Positions 22,602-35,305 are shown, numbered from the stretch's first letter. The stretch is 64,000 nt of DNA from Gossypium raimondii (GCF_025698545.1 NC_068577.1:2389501-2453500); one strand, 5' to 3'. Numbers and translations are program-made. The notes: generated by a model not told the origin, from the sequence alone.

Positions 22602-22701
22602 CTAGACTTAGCTTTTGATATATTTCAAATAATCATGAATAAGATCGACCACAAAATGTGGGAATTTTAAAATGAAACTATATATTGCAGAGCAGACTGT
22701 T

Positions 22702-23122
22702 TTATACTTGTTAGCTACCTCTTTCTGATATTTGAAACTCAATAACAAAAAGTTTACAGCAAAATTTAGAAGAAAAAAAACATGGCACAAAGGCCTATTC
22801 CAAAGAAAGTTCCAAAGTTTAGAGAGAATGAGATTTACACCTTTTGACTCTAATATGAAGATCTATACAAACAGTCGGGGATGGAGTCATTGTGGTAGTA
22901 TACATGTACTAAGATACTAATCAGGTTAAAATTGAAGTTGGTTAGAAATGAATGCAAGAACATGCATGTTTTTTCTATTGGAGAGGTCAAGAATCCTCAG
23001 AAATCCAAGCAAACCATTCAGTGATTAAACCCAAATGCACCAGCAGGACGGGGAAAATTGCTGGCGATGTCCAACCAGCATATAATTCAAGGTTTTGCTT
23101 TTGGATGATGTAGGAGGTGTTG
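22702..23122. other. Spacer and probable 3' UTR of the cytokinin receptor gene
   Basis: The stretch lies between the outer end of the inverted duplication and the receptor stop codon. Its right part is probably receptor 3' UTR. No coding features are seen. Confidence 0.4.
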
Positions 23123-26100
23123 CTATGAGTCCGAGATGGGTTTCGTTTTGAAGAACTTTGCTACAGCCAGGTAAAGATTTTCCTCCTCAAAGGGCTTTGA
23201 GACGTATCCGTCCATCCCACATTTCAGGCACTCATCATAGGTGGCGTGAATTACATCAGCTGTCATGGCTAATATCGGGATATGCCACTCACCAGTCCTG
23301 ATAGACCCTTCTTCAGTCCCTCTGTTCATCTGTTCATTTGCCTGACTCTCCATCATTCGAATTCGACGAGTTGCCTCAAACCTGAAATAATAGTCCATGA
23401 TATTAAAATTCACACCCTATCTTTACAAAATGATTAAAATTCATATATATTTGTATAAGATTTAAAGGAGGATTATCTGACAAAATCACAAGCTAACCAT
23501 GGGCAACATTTAAATAATGCACTACAACAAAATAATGATTATCAAGTTCTCACTCAAATGAGAAATTTGGTATCTAGTGGAGACAAAACCATAAGGCTAA
23601 TCAAAGGAATTTGGTCCACAAATGAAGTGTAACTGTGAAGAAATAATGTGCCAACAGCCATGTGATGTTTAGACCGGACCGGACCATAGATATGTCTAAA
23701 AACAACATACAGACTTTGCTTTCTTTTTCCTGTATTTGGTGTTTAGATTGTCAACTGCCCAATGTTAAATATATGGTATACATACCCGTCCATTTCGGGC
23801 ATCTGAATATCCATGAAGCAAGCGTCAAAACTGTGTGGAAGTTGAAGCAATTTAAGTGCAGCTTTTCCACTTTCAGCACATTCCACGGCAGCTCCAAACT
23901 TTTTCAATGCGCCAGCAGCAACTCTCCGGTTTACCATATTGTCATCAACTACTAATATTTTCTTACCACAAAGAAGACTCCCAAGGACAGATGATCCATT
24001 CAGCATGCCTCTTCCAGGCTGCCTCTTCTTCCCTGTCCCAAGCACCTGCTGAAGACATGCAGCCACCATACTTGCCCTCAAAGGTTTCATAATTGTAGTA
24101 TCTGCAAAACCTGCTGCCCTTGCTTTCTCGAGTTCAGCATTAGTAATATTTGTCGCAAGAAGAATCATCTTTGGCGACTTAAACACGTGTCCGTTTTGCT
24201 GCCTGTCCAACGTTCGTAAGCTCAAACCGCCATCCTCACCAGAAAGCCATGAATCCTTCTCAACAAGAACTATATCCGGTTGAGTTTTACTTCTGCGACG
24301 TTCAAAGATATAATTCAACAAAGTTAACATCATAAGATGAATAGAAAGCACAAATGGTCTTTTTTTTCCCAGTGATCATAACAAAGGCATCAGAAAAGGT
24401 ACTGAAGAAACTACAAATTGTGTTAAAAATGAGTAATTGTTGACAAGATCTTGTCAAATGTGATTAAATCATCAACCAAACATAGGGCAAATTCCCCAAA
24501 TGCAAACTATAGTTTTACTGAATTTACTATCTCTCAAATATGATAATTCTAAACTAAAACGTACCCGCATGAAGAACCATTTTTACCACAAGCAGAAGCA
24601 GCTATTTTGACACTATTCGCAAATTCAACCAGCATGCCAAGCCTCTTCAAGTGGTACCGAGTTACAGCAGCTCTAACTGGTTTTCCGTCAACTACCACAG
24701 CTTTCAATCCTCTGAAACCAGATGGAAGATCTTCAGCATTGGGTTTTTTTGTATCACTAAAGGAAGCTCTTTTACACCTCCCAAAGACTGTGGTGAATGA
24801 GAATGTGCTTCCAACTTGTGGTCTGCTGATGAAGCTTATGTGACCACCCATTAGCTCAACCAAACACTTAGTAATGCTCAGGCCTATGCCAGTCCCACCA
24901 TAATTTCTAGAGGTTGAGCTATCCGCCTGCATAAAGGGCATGAAAACCCTGTCCTGGGCAATCAAAGGGATCCCAATGCCAGTATCTTCCACAGATACCA
25001 TCAAAGTGACACTCTGAGAAGCTTCATCTGCAGCTTTCATTTTTACTGAGGCATCATATCGCAATTCTTCGTCGGCAACTAAATGCTTGAAGGAATCCCA
25101 ACTGTTCCGCTCATCAGCAGCTTCATAACCACTCAAGGTTTTAAACTGGCGAGCACCTGATACCAATGCATCTTCATCTGACCCTCCATTCAAACAAGTT
25201 TCAGCTTTAGGATCTTCCATAGGCTTCGGGTTTTCAGCTAGATGGACTTTAACAAATATGTGCCCCCGTTCTGTAAACTGTCAAACACTCATTTTTAAGT
25301 CATTATCAATTTATTAAATGAAATTTTATATACAATAATCAGTCAAATAGCAGAAACTAAACTCAATAATGCAATCTACTAATAAGATCAAAACTTCCAT
25401 CAATTAAGTAGATAGCAATCTACCTACAAAATTGGCAAAAGGAGAGAAGGTTGAGCACCCACTTACTTTAACAGAGTTCCCAACAAGATTCGTAATTATC
25501 TGTCTAAATCTCCCTGGATCCCCCATAACCATTTCAGGAACTTTATCAGAAACAAACACTGCCAGCTTCAGTTCCCAAACAATTACAACGAGTTTGAGTC
25601 ATTGTAATGTATCACAAGTAACACCATTTATTGACATCACCAACGCCACCAAGACATGGAAAGGAAAAGGGAAAAGAGAAGGCAAATTAGTTCAAGCATT
25701 ATAGGAACTGTCTAAAATGAAGAAGCATATTGAACAATGCACTGTGTTTTCTATTAATTTTATCCAGACTTACCTCAACACCTTTGTTTCTAGACTTCTC
25801 AGAAAATAAAGAGAGCACATCATCTAGGATAGACCGAAGGTCAAAGGGGACAGTTTCCAGCTCCAACTTTCCAGCTTCAATTTTAGCACGGTCAAGCACT
25901 TCATTTATCAATGTTATCAGTGCCTTTCCACACACTTGAGCAGTTTGAGCATAATCCCTTTGTGTTGAACTTAAATCAGTATCTAAAAGCAAAGCAAGCA
26001 TCCCTGCAACCATTCAAGATTTCATCAGAACATTGCTGATTAAAATTATTTGATGTCCTTGAATGTATATTTCACAAAGAAAACCTTAAGGAGCAATCTG

Positions 26101-28627
26101 GAACATACCAAGGATGCCATTCATGGGAGTCCTGATTTCATGAGAAACTGTTGCCAAAAACTGCAACAAGAACGCATCACAATTAGTTTTAGCTTGGAAG
26201 TGGGTGGTCAACCATGTGTTGATAGATATATCTTGAAATACATACCTGTGATTTGGCCACATCAGCAGCTTCTGCTCGAACCTTAAGCTCTTCCATTTCA
26301 TGGAAATCATCTTCAACTTTAACAATGTGTATTGCTGCACCATATAAGATATAGCCAACCAATAAGCAGATCACGAAGAATAAGAAGGCCGTGGTCAGCG
26401 CAGTCCATGATGTGGGTGCCTTCTGATGATATCTGCTCAGAAGGCCCAAATAGTAAGTGCTTGCAAAAATAAATGCAGTCATTCCATCAACCTTGTGAAT
26501 ATGTAGCCAGTTATACACTTACCTACATATCATCTGATGCTTCCTGAATGGATCTCCAAAATCAAGCTTGCTTTCATGCAATAAAGCCAGGTCACCATCT
26601 TGATTTTGGTGACCATACATGATCAAGTGATCAGAAGAATTAGTAATATCATATACATTCACTAGGATTGCCTGATTTCCAGCAAGTTGCCCAAGTAAAT
26701 TCTCCACAAGTGACTCCACATCAAATGCACCACCAAGGTATCTGTGTTTATTTAAAAGCTTTTTTATGCATAAGAAAATCTAAGATGCAAAAATAAAGAA
26801 GCGTAGTAACTGAAGCAATCCCCCTTGGGATGTATTTCTATCCATTGTAATAACTGGAAGTCTAGTTAGCCAGAAAAATAGTAGCACAAAGAAAATGTTA
26901 TGAATGTCAAACTCAAATTTACGGAGAAACTAGAAATGTCCAGTGCCAGGAACAAGTGATGTAAAGATGGTAAAGGTGCTTATGTGGCACCAACAGAAGT
27001 ACTGGCAACTGTATCTGGTCAAGGAGCACCAAATTGCTGGTGTTGATCACAATGAAACAATAAATGTCAGTGGAAGCAAAAATGCTGATATCAGCAGCAT
27101 AACCATGATTAGGTCATAAAGTAGCAAATACCCTAGAAATATATTGAGGTGGTCGTATGAGTCACTTTGGACCATCTGGTGTCAATGGTCTTGCTCTCCA
27201 GACTCTCGATAGGAAAAAGGAGATGAAGGTTTCTGATTGTCCACTAAATGAAGAATAGAATCTTTTCGGCTAACTTATATACGATCAAATAAACTTCAAC
27301 AGAAATCACATAAAAGTCTAAACCTTTTTCCCCTTGACATGTGCACTCTAATACAACTGCAGTTGCTATAGACTCCAAACTCTCATCATCAACACTCTCA
27401 AACTATCTAGTGCCAAATACATTCGCTAACTTTCAAAAGCAAAAGCTTAAAAGAAAATACCAAGCACAAAAAGGGTTTCAAACAAAAAAAAAACTTGGAT
27501 TTCCAATTAGAAAGACAAGCTGGAGTACTTACCCAGCAGTTGCTTCAATGCGCTCTTGCTCAGTAGGACTCGGTGGGAGCTTGGATTTGTAAACAGGGAA
27601 TGTCAACACAACACCAAGATGATGAGAGCCCAGTAACCTGAAGGGGCTAGTTAGGACAGCTTTCCCGGTAGCCCTAGCCCTTAATATGTTTTCTCGATCC
27701 TCCTGCACATTGGAACATGGATATTACCACTCCAATCTAATCCTGAACCAAATATCAGACCAAAGGTAAAGATAAAACTTATAAGCAGATTGTAGGTAAC
27801 AGCATACCTCCCCCGACATCATGTCAAGCGATTCGATGTAAGAAACAGTTTCTTGAGAGAAAATTACAGGGGCATATTCATCTCGAATAGGAGAAGGTTC
27901 CCTCTTCATTGTCTTTATTGTCCACCCATGCTGCCTCTCAAATTTCTCCCTCTCAGAATGAACTACTCTTTCCGCATAGGCCACCCCACTAAGCAATGGC
28001 CTCTCAAATGCTGTTCTAGCAGTGTACTCCGCAAAAGTCTCCTGCATTTCTTGCAAAGAACAAAAATAGCCCAAAGTGCACAATCAGAAACTCACACAAA
28101 AGATGAACAAGAAAAATATTTCACCATTGGATGTCAACATCAACCAAACTCAGATTTTCAGAGGCTATATGTCTAACGAAAAAACAACAAATGTAAAACT
28201 TTAAATTAAATAGAAATTTCAAAATATCAGGACTCCATAAATTCCACAGAAAAGAAGGAAAACAAGATCAAACTTCAGGAACAACCTGATCAATAGCAGA
28301 TGGATCCTTGTAGTAATGAAAAGTGGAGACAAGAATGGCCAGGGCATGAACATGGTTAACACTAACACTGAATTGATCCTGCAACATCCTTGCCCTTTGA
28401 TCACACATGGTACTCAACACCTCCTTCCTCCTTACTTTGTTGTCAGCATCCATCTTTTTGTAGATCCAAGTGCTGAGAAAAGCCATCACCATTACCCAAA
28501 GCAACAAAAATTTTGGTAACCAAGCCCTGTTAGCTTGAATAAATGTGTACCCTCTTTTGGTCCCCATTTGTTCATTCACTTTCACAGTCACTGAGTGGTG
28601 GTAGCTCTGTTGCAACTTAAGACCCAT
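23123..28627 (-). CDS. AHK4: Cytokinin receptor hybrid histidine kinase, CRE1/WOL/AHK4 type
   Basis: Eleven exons, all GT-AG: 28627-28286, 28041-27808, 27702-27533, 26741-26523, 26432-26246, 26160-26109, 26003-25774, 25565-25467, 25277-24565, 24292-23786, 23381-23123. They sum to 1003 codons plus stop with no frame break. Order: membrane segment about 40-56; extracellular (ER-lumenal) CHASE domain binding cytokinin, with D194, T210, L216 and T226 at the places I equate with D262, T278 (the wol site), L284 and T294 of AHK4; membrane segment 332-353; HisKA with phospho-acceptor H391 (SHEIRTPMNG); ATPase N box (N504/N508), DTGIGIP (609-615) and GGTGIGL (638-644); a degenerate receiver (about 700-830); and a true receiver with D865/D866, phospho-acceptor D910 and K980. 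It starts a phosphorelay to HPt proteins and B-type response regulators. The closest match is AHK4 rather than AHK2/3: it shares the KPISDS-like end and the short N-terminus. The ATG at 28627 is the first in frame after a stop at 28651-28649. Confidence 0.97.
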
Positions 28628-28665
28628 CAGCAAAAGAACAAGATCGGCTCAACTTGTTTCTCCAT
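28627..28665 (-). promoter_or_regulatory. Upstream ORF 2 overlapping the receptor start codon
   Basis: ATG at 28665 opens 12 codons (MEKQVEPILFFC). Its TGA shares its last base with the receptor ATG (TGATG). If transcribed in this leader, ribosomes terminating there sit exactly on the receptor start, an arrangement associated with reinitiation. Confidence 0.6.
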
Positions 28666-28671
28666 GTCTTC

Positions 28672-28707
28672 TTACTTTTCTTCTTTCTTTGATACTACCC
28701 CCTTCAT
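28672..28707 (-). promoter_or_regulatory. Upstream ORF 1 of the receptor leader
   Basis: ATG at 28707 opens an 11-codon ORF (MKGVVSKKEEK) ending TAA at 28672, six bases before uORF2. A good acceptor (cttgctcag) ends at 28710, so a leader exon may begin at 28709, just two bases before this ATG. The donor of that leader intron could not be fixed. Confidence 0.5.
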
Positions 28708-28710
28708 ATC

Positions 28711-30525
28711 TGAGCAAGAAAAAATCCCCCAAGAAAACATGCATACACCATAACTAAGGTAACTTTCTTGTAAGTACAGGCCATTTCAACAAATACCCTT
28801 TTTTCCTGCACTGGAACATGATGAGCTAAAACTTCAAGTTTTATGTATCATCATAGCATTGTTTTGCGTGATAAAGAACCAAAAAGTTGGAAAAATAATT
28901 ACAAGCTAGCACGAAGAAATGGACCAAAGAAATAAATTTTTCACATCACAAGAAGAAGAGAAGAAAAGGAGAAGGGAGACTCAGAACTCAAGAAAGAGAA
29001 AAACTTTTCAACTCTCAAGAGACAAGCATGGCTCTCAAAAGATGTAAAACAGCTCAAATTCCCAAGATATCTCACTATCTCCCTCTACAAAAAATTGGCT
29101 TCTTTTCTCTGTTTTATCTCTTGCAATATAAAAAAATTGGAAATTTCAAGGAGGAAAAATACACTAATCATGTTCTCTTCAAAGCGTGAGAGTGTTGTTT
29201 TAGTTTAAAAGACTGAAAGACAAAGAAGAGCACGTTCACTGTATTTCCCCCTATATTAAAATCACATTCTGCAGATTGACCAGCAAACACTCACTCACTC
29301 TCACAGCAAAGCACAACAAGGCAAAGACCAAATACATTAAAACCCAAAAAATAAAGAACAAAAAAAGTAAGATCTTTGGAGTGAGAAATGGGGTTATTTG
29401 AAAGATAACAATATTTACCTACACACCTAGTACATAAATCATTTTCTTTCTTTTAGAAAAAATACAGAACCAATGTTATTCTTTGGTTCTCCTTTGTTCT
29501 ATGCTTTTCTTTTAATTTATTATTGTTGTAATGGTAATGAAATTTTTCAAAGTTTTCAACTTTCTTCTTTTCTTTTTAAAGTGAAGTGAATCGAAGTTGT
29601 AGGATTTTTGCACATATGCTGCTGTCTCCCTCTACACTAAACCCACATTAGCTACAACACTTACTCAAGGTATTATTTAAAGCGGAGTTCAAAAATTAAT
29701 CTTTCACATTCAATAAATCAAAAGTTCAGTAATTAATTTTTCGTATTTAGTAGATTCATTAAATGATAGATATAGGTCACGAGTTTTAAAGCTATTCCAT
29801 ACTTAAAGTAAGGATCAAATCACTATTATCATCTCACCCTAACTCTCGTAATTTAAAGAAACTTTTATAATGCTAATAAAATAATCTTCCTCATCCTAAA
29901 CTTTATATTAAAAAAAATTGGTGAAATGGGATTTACTTTATAGGGAAGTCCAAAGGGTTTCATTCAACTTGCGATATGATTTTGTTTTTGATTCCTTCTT
30001 ATGGGTTTACTTTTCTCCTTTGACGTATGCGAAAGAAGGAAAATAAAGAAAAATAATAACTTAATAATTTAAAAAATACTAAAAATAATATTATAATAAT
30101 TAATATATTAAAATTTATTATAAATATAGAATATTTTAAATTATTACATTACAAAATAAAAATAAAAGTACATTAACTATATATTTAGAAATAAATATAA
30201 AAAATATAAATAAGTGTAGTAAAATAAAAATAAAAAGAATATGAGGGAGAGGGTCCAAAAATCACAATCACATATCTTAGAGATAATGACATGGCGACAA
30301 GCCAAAGGATCTCCCGTTTCTTTTTCTTTTTTCTTTTTTCATTCACGTCCAAATAAAAATACATTAAATATCTTAAATTTTTATAATATCTGAATTTAAA
30401 TTAGCATATTTTTCATATTAAACCTTTTTATTATTGCCTAAATCCATTTTTTATAATATTAATCACTTAATTCCGTTATCAACTTTGCTCAAAAAAACTA
30501 CTTGAAAATGAAATAATATATCAAT
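28711..30525. other. Receptor leader/promoter region and intergenic DNA
   Basis: 28711-29700 probably contains leader intron, leader exon and promoter of the receptor gene (minus strand), with pyrimidine-rich and GAGA-type tracts. One possible leader donor (GTAAATATTG) is near 29419. 29700-30525 is AT-rich without recognisable content. Confidence 0.4.
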
Positions 30526-30690
30526 TAAGTCTTAGTTCGATTGGCATAGGCATTATTGTCAATGCAGAAGGATACGGGTTTGACTGTGTTGAAACATATT
30601 ATCCTCCTATTTATGGGTTGGGGAGGGATTATGGGTAGTTCTAGGTATTGTGTCAAAAAGAACAGATATGATCACAACCTATAATTAGAT
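30526..30690 (+). repeat. tRNA-derived SINE copy (S4), near full length
   Basis: It contains TTAGTTCGATTGGCATAGG, GGGTTTGACTGTG, 'acatattatcctcctattta', then 'gggattatgggtagttctagg' and 'tcaaaaagaacagatatgat'. The whole body is shared with S6 and S8, which defines a unit of about 165-170 bp. Confidence 0.72.
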
Positions 30691-32027
30691 CGTTTAAAAA
30701 AATGAAAATGAAAGAATACTAAAAATGTTAAATTATATTTTAAAACTTGTCATTTGATCATCGTCGCTAAAGCATAGTTAAATTATTTTAAAACTTTAAT
30801 TTAGTTATTTTTAGTCCTTATATTTTTAATTTTTTAAAATTTTAGTTTTCACCAAATGGTGGAGACTAAATTGATTAAGTTAAGTTCTGCTATTTTTAAA
30901 ATCTGAAGCGGCAAACATAGTATCGCACATGTAATATCATGTCAGCTTTCTATTTTCACATATTACTCACAAAAAAATCAGTTAATAGATTTAATTATTG
31001 TCATTTGTATTAAGATTAAAATTTCAAAAATTGAAAAAGTATACAACTAAAAATGATCCAGCTGGGGAATATAGACTAAATTTACAACTTTGTGCATGAT
31101 ATAAGACTAACAGCAAAATTAAACCAAATAAATTTAACTACCACCATTGAGTCAGGACTAAAATTTCAAAATTCGAAAAGTATAAGGACTAAAATTGACC
31201 AATTCGAAAAATATAAAGATTAAAATTCATCAAATTAAAGTACAGGTACTAAATCCACCACTTAAGCAAAGTTAAGGATCTAATAACAATTTTTGACCTA
31301 TTTTTAATTTTTTACTTATACCATGCAACATCACTGTTATATTTATCTTTACTCATTTAAAGCGATTTGAGACGAGTTCAAACCGTTTGATCTTAACCTC
31401 ATCCTAATATAATATAAAATAAAAATATCACAGATACATTTAACAAGATAAAATAATACAAAATTCACACATGTTTTTTTTTTTAATTTGATATTTAAAA
31501 TTTTATTATTTGAAATACTACTTTATTTTTGATAGCTGTACCTAAAACCCCATTTTCCAAAGAATCAAATATACATGCTAAGCTGGCTTTGATTTCACAT
31601 GTATTAAACAAGATTTGATTTTAATCATGACCATAGTTAGGACAAATTTCTTAATTATATGTTATGTTGATGCTTGCCACATAGCATGTTTGCTCTTTGT
31701 GCTTTTCCTTTTTTTTCTCTTCATAAAATTTCTGGTTGGATAAAGTAGAAAAGAAGAAAATATTCTGGTGAAGAGGAAGATAAAAAGTATCATTCCTAAC
31801 TTTATTGGGCTTTTAAAAATGTATATAAGGTGACTTCTTCCGAATCGAATTTCGGGTTGGATCCCGGATCGAGTTAAAATATATAGTTTATAACACTTTC
31901 TTTCTCTATTATTATTAATTAAAAAAAATTTTAGTTTTGAAAAGTATTCAAAGTTGTCCTTTGGATGTGCTAAAATTTCCCAATGAGGAACCATCACAAT
32001 TAACTTTTAATCATTTATTTAAAGGAG
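30691..32027. other. Intergenic, AT-rich, with degenerate retroelement-like phrases
   Basis: 'ggactaaaattgaccaa' and 'aaatttcaaaattcgaaaagtat' recur at 31020-31260, and similar phrases recur at 41030-41350 and 42230-42430. This indicates a dispersed non-coding repeat. No gene was found. Confidence 0.45.
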
Positions 32028-32036
32028 GTTCCACTT

Positions 32037-32517
32037 AGAGGTGTTCATGGGCCGGGTCGGGCCTAGAAAAAAATTTTGGCCCGGGTCCTAGGCCCGGCCC
32101 GAAATATGGGCCTATAATTTTGCCCAGGTCCAGGCCCGGCTCGGGAAAAAATTCATAAGCCCGGGCCCAGCCCGGCCCGTTTTTTAATAAATACCAAAAA
32201 TTTATTTTAAAATTTAAAATAAAAATTAAAAAAGTATTTTAAAAAATTTTAAAATTAAAAAAATTAAAAAAAAGTATTTTAAAAAAATTTTAAAATTAAA
32301 AAAATTTAAAAAAGTATTTTAAAAATAAAAAAATAAAAATATTTATTATTCGGGCCGGGCCCGGGCCAAAAAAGTGGTGTCCGAGGCCCGGCCCGTTTTT
32401 AAACCGGGCCTCGGTTTTTTTGCCCAAGCCCATATTTCGGGCCTATATTTTTACCCAAACCCTCCCATATTTCGGGCGGGCCGTCGGGTCGGGCCGCCCG
32501 ACCCATGAACACCTCTA
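32037..32517. mobile_element. Mutator-type MITE with GC-rich palindromic ends
   Basis: The ends are AGAGGTGTTCATGGGCCGGG and, inverted, CCCATGAACACCTCTA. GTTCCACTT is duplicated exactly on both sides (32028-32036 and 32518-32526), the 9-bp target duplication expected of Mutator elements. Each side carries several ggcccgg / ccgggcc repeats around a poly-A/T core. Non-coding. Confidence 0.9.
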
Positions 32518-33251
32518 GTTCCACTTGACATGGAATTAGGATGGATATTGACCAAATTTAGTTTCATGTGAAATTTTTAGTTATTGCTTTTTAATTTTAA
32601 AATAAAGGTATACCGATGTTGTAAAATGCAAAAAGATTCAAACTCATCTGATTCAATCAGTTTAATTGTGTAACAAAATTAAAAAAATATTTTTTTATAA
32701 AATTTATAAAAAATTAAAAGGAAAGTTACACAAGTAAACACAATTCATGTTATAAATTCTAACAACAAAATTAAGATTTTAAATTAGCTTCAATCCAATT
32801 TAGACGAATTTTTAATTAATTTGATTTTTTATTTAATTATTTTTGATTTTATAATATTAATTAGACCATCAATTTTTATCCAATTGATCCGATGCGATAT
32901 TTTATTAAATACCAAAACTCAATGAACTGCATCATGTCACTCAAGAAGATGGAAATAAAAGATAGTGGAATAGGGAAGAAATTAGCAATAAATTGTTAAT
33001 TTAAATGAAGTACAAGAAGTTTAGTTTTCCGTAGTCAAATCTTAATTAAGCACATTTATGAAACTTACCTAGATGTATTGCTTGATATGGATAAGATTGG
33101 CTTAGCTATGGTCAAATAACCCATAGTTTGCCATCTACCTCCTTTAACTATATCTTAATTATCATTTAAAATTTTGATTATTTTTCGGTAAAAATTAACC
33201 ATTTTTAAGCGATTACACTATTATTTAAAACATTACGTCACTGTAGACTTA

Positions 33252-33401
33252 GGGTGGGTTTGGATGGGCGATTGGGTGCGTTGCAGTGCGTTTAGTTTAC
33301 TTTTTATCTCACGTTACAGTATCACTACAGTGTCTAATCTCACCGCCACCGTTATTTTTACACTAACCGCAGGTAAATGCACCGTCCATCCAAATTCACC
33401 C
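33252..33401. mobile_element. Tourist-like MITE, copy 1 (best preserved)
   Basis: GGGTGGGTTTGGATGGGCG and, inverted, CGTCCATCCAAATTCACCC form the ends. TTA flanks both sides, as for PIF/Harbinger. The interior has 'ctcaccgccaccg' and 'cactacagt'. I recognise this element type as abundant in cotton. Further copies are at 35202, 41536, 51712 and 52932. Confidence 0.85.
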
Positions 33402-34948
33402 TTAATATTATTATTTAATAACACACTTTATACAAAGTTTGGAGATGCATCAAACAATTGTAAAGTCACAAGTCTCGTGTTCGCATACTTAACCATACAT
33501 ACTCGTACTTTCCAACTACACCTTAACCATTGATGTAAATATTAAAAAAAAATGTATCATTTAAAAATTTGATTATTTTTTGTTTTGATTATCAAATGAT
33601 TAAATAATCCTATGTTACAAAAATTTGACTGGGCAGTGAAAGGTGTGGGTGAGTAGCATGTGGGGGTGGGTGGGTAGTGAATAGAGAATCCCCACAAAAA
33701 CCCATAACTTTCCATGAGAGAGAGAGAGAAAAGAGGCATATATTTGGTTGAATAAATGAATGAAAATGATGATAATACTCACATGGGGCAGGTGGTTGCT
33801 TCCTCCAACAGCATCCCTGGGGTCTGTACATCACCTCTGCCTAATTGGTTGAATTTGGATTTTGCAATGCAATTGGCCTTCCCCTGCCCCTGCCCTGCCC
33901 TGCACCCTACCTATTCATCTTATGCACTCTGATGTGGTCCCAATATCTCCTTTTCTTTGCCTTTCATCCAACCAAGTGATGCTCCTCTCATGTGGAAATA
34001 TATTTCCCCCACTCCCATCCTTCCTTCCTTCATTAATTATCTTTTCACTCCCATTTTTACCTTACTCTAATTAATATTCCATGATTTTGTCTTCACAAAT
34101 AATTTCATGAGTTGGATTAAATTCGGATAGAGCAATTATACATCATTATTATAATTTAAGCTACGATTGTATTATTAAACACAATTTATAAAAAATAGAT
34201 TGATTTTCCGAAAGAATTAATATTTTCGATGTTTAGATGCTTTTATATAAAACATTTCTCGTTATGTGGTAATTTAAACACAAACATAAAATATGTATAA
34301 CCGTGAGTTGATTTCACAAAAAAATTGAAAATAAAATTGTTTTATAAAATAAATTATTTTATATAAAATGAATTAATATTTTTCATTACTAAAACCCAAA
34401 ACTTCTTATTTTTTAACACTCGCCGCTTTTCTCTCAAATTTCTCTTATTCTCCCTCACACACACTTTCTAAAATTTTTACTAGTGATCAATCTTTCAATA
34501 CCTTCAAGTAGGTTTCCTTAATTTAGTAACAATTCTTCTTTTCTTTTTAGTTTTCTTAATTAATTTCTAGAAAATTAGGATTGTGACTAATCCCTAAAAA
34601 ATTAAAATTGTGGTTTTTTTGTAATAGAATAAGATTTTTATGTAAATTTTAGTTTTCTATTTATTGAATAAGTTTAGGTTATTGATTTTGTACGTTATTC
34701 CTAACATCTTGAGTGGGTCATAGTTTTTAGAGGTTTATTAATACAAATCATTGAAAAATAGGATCGATTGTAGTTATAGTCTTGAATTTCTTAATGTTGA
34801 TTAAAATTTAACATTTTTATTCGAAATAGTTGTTGCCAATGTGATTATTGTGAATCATATATTCGAAAATTTGACATATTGTATTCTCATTACACCATGA
34901 TTTTTATTTTGAAATAATATTACTTGTATACTAGCTTCGTGAAAACCC
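33402..34948. other. Intergenic, with a GC- and CT-rich island at 33620-34060
   Basis: The island stands out from the AT-rich surroundings: (GA)n at 33717-33729, a Pro/Cys-coding 17-codon start on the minus strand at 33831 followed by a GTGAGT donor-like site, and CCCTGCCCCTGCCCTG at 33879. It could be a promoter or an unrecognised short transcript. No family match was seen. 34090-34948 is AT-rich. Confidence 0.35.
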
Positions 34949-35160
34949 TTGTGTTTAAAGCCTAGATTTGTTTGTTCTAAGTTTTTTATTTTCATTGGTC
35001 GCAAGTGTGAAAATAATATTTTTTTAGCAACTGAAATTGTGGAAAATTGTTTGTGGGATCAAATTGAAGATCAATGGATGAGTAATTGTTTAATTACATA
35101 TGTTGAGAAAGATATTTTTAACAACATCGACGAGAAAAAGATAATTCAATGATTTTAACA
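34949..35160 (+). pseudogene. hAT transposase C-terminal remnant
   Basis: The fragment EDQWMSNCLITYVEKDIFNN followed by IDEKKIIQ, then stops and HMRK, resembles the extreme C-terminus after the hAT dimerisation domain in plant TTF-type transposase-like proteins (consensus like QWLNDxLVxYIEKDIF-x-x-ID-x-x-x-I-x-x-F). The rest of the transposase is absent, so this is a dead tail. Confidence 0.5.
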
Positions 35161-35201
35161 TATGAGAAAATTGTTTGAGGGATCAAATTGAAGATCAATA
35201 T

Positions 35202-35305
35202 ATGAGTGTTTGCTTTTAGTGCAGTGCTTTTAGTCATACCACACCTTATCTAATTTCACCGCTATACCATATGTAAATGTACCAGTCATCCAAAACGAGC
35301 GTTAG
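35202..35305. mobile_element. Tourist-like MITE, copy 2 (degenerate)
   Basis: 'gtgcagtgcttttag', 'ctaatttcaccgctat', 'gtaaatgtacc' and 'catccaaaacg' follow the order of the copy at 33252; the left terminus is lost. Confidence 0.55.

Larger units (their letters stand above)
21140..22701. repeat. Inverted duplication carrying two ESF1-like genes
   Basis: The left arm (about 21140-21659) and right arm (about 22184-22701) are almost identical in opposite orientation over about 520 bp, with a unique spacer of about 525 bp. Outer borders fall just past 'cagagcagac'. Inner borders fall one or two bases upstream of the start codons, so the arms hold leader end, intron, coding sequence and 3' flank but not the promoters. 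The visible differences are a 5-bp insertion in the left 3' flank, a short deletion in the left coding exon, one intron change and four changes in exon 1. Confidence 0.9.

Noticed and set aside
33780-33900. MicroRNA precursor
   Set aside because: The GGGGCAGG/CCTGCCCC pairing is short and no mature sequence of a known plant family is present.
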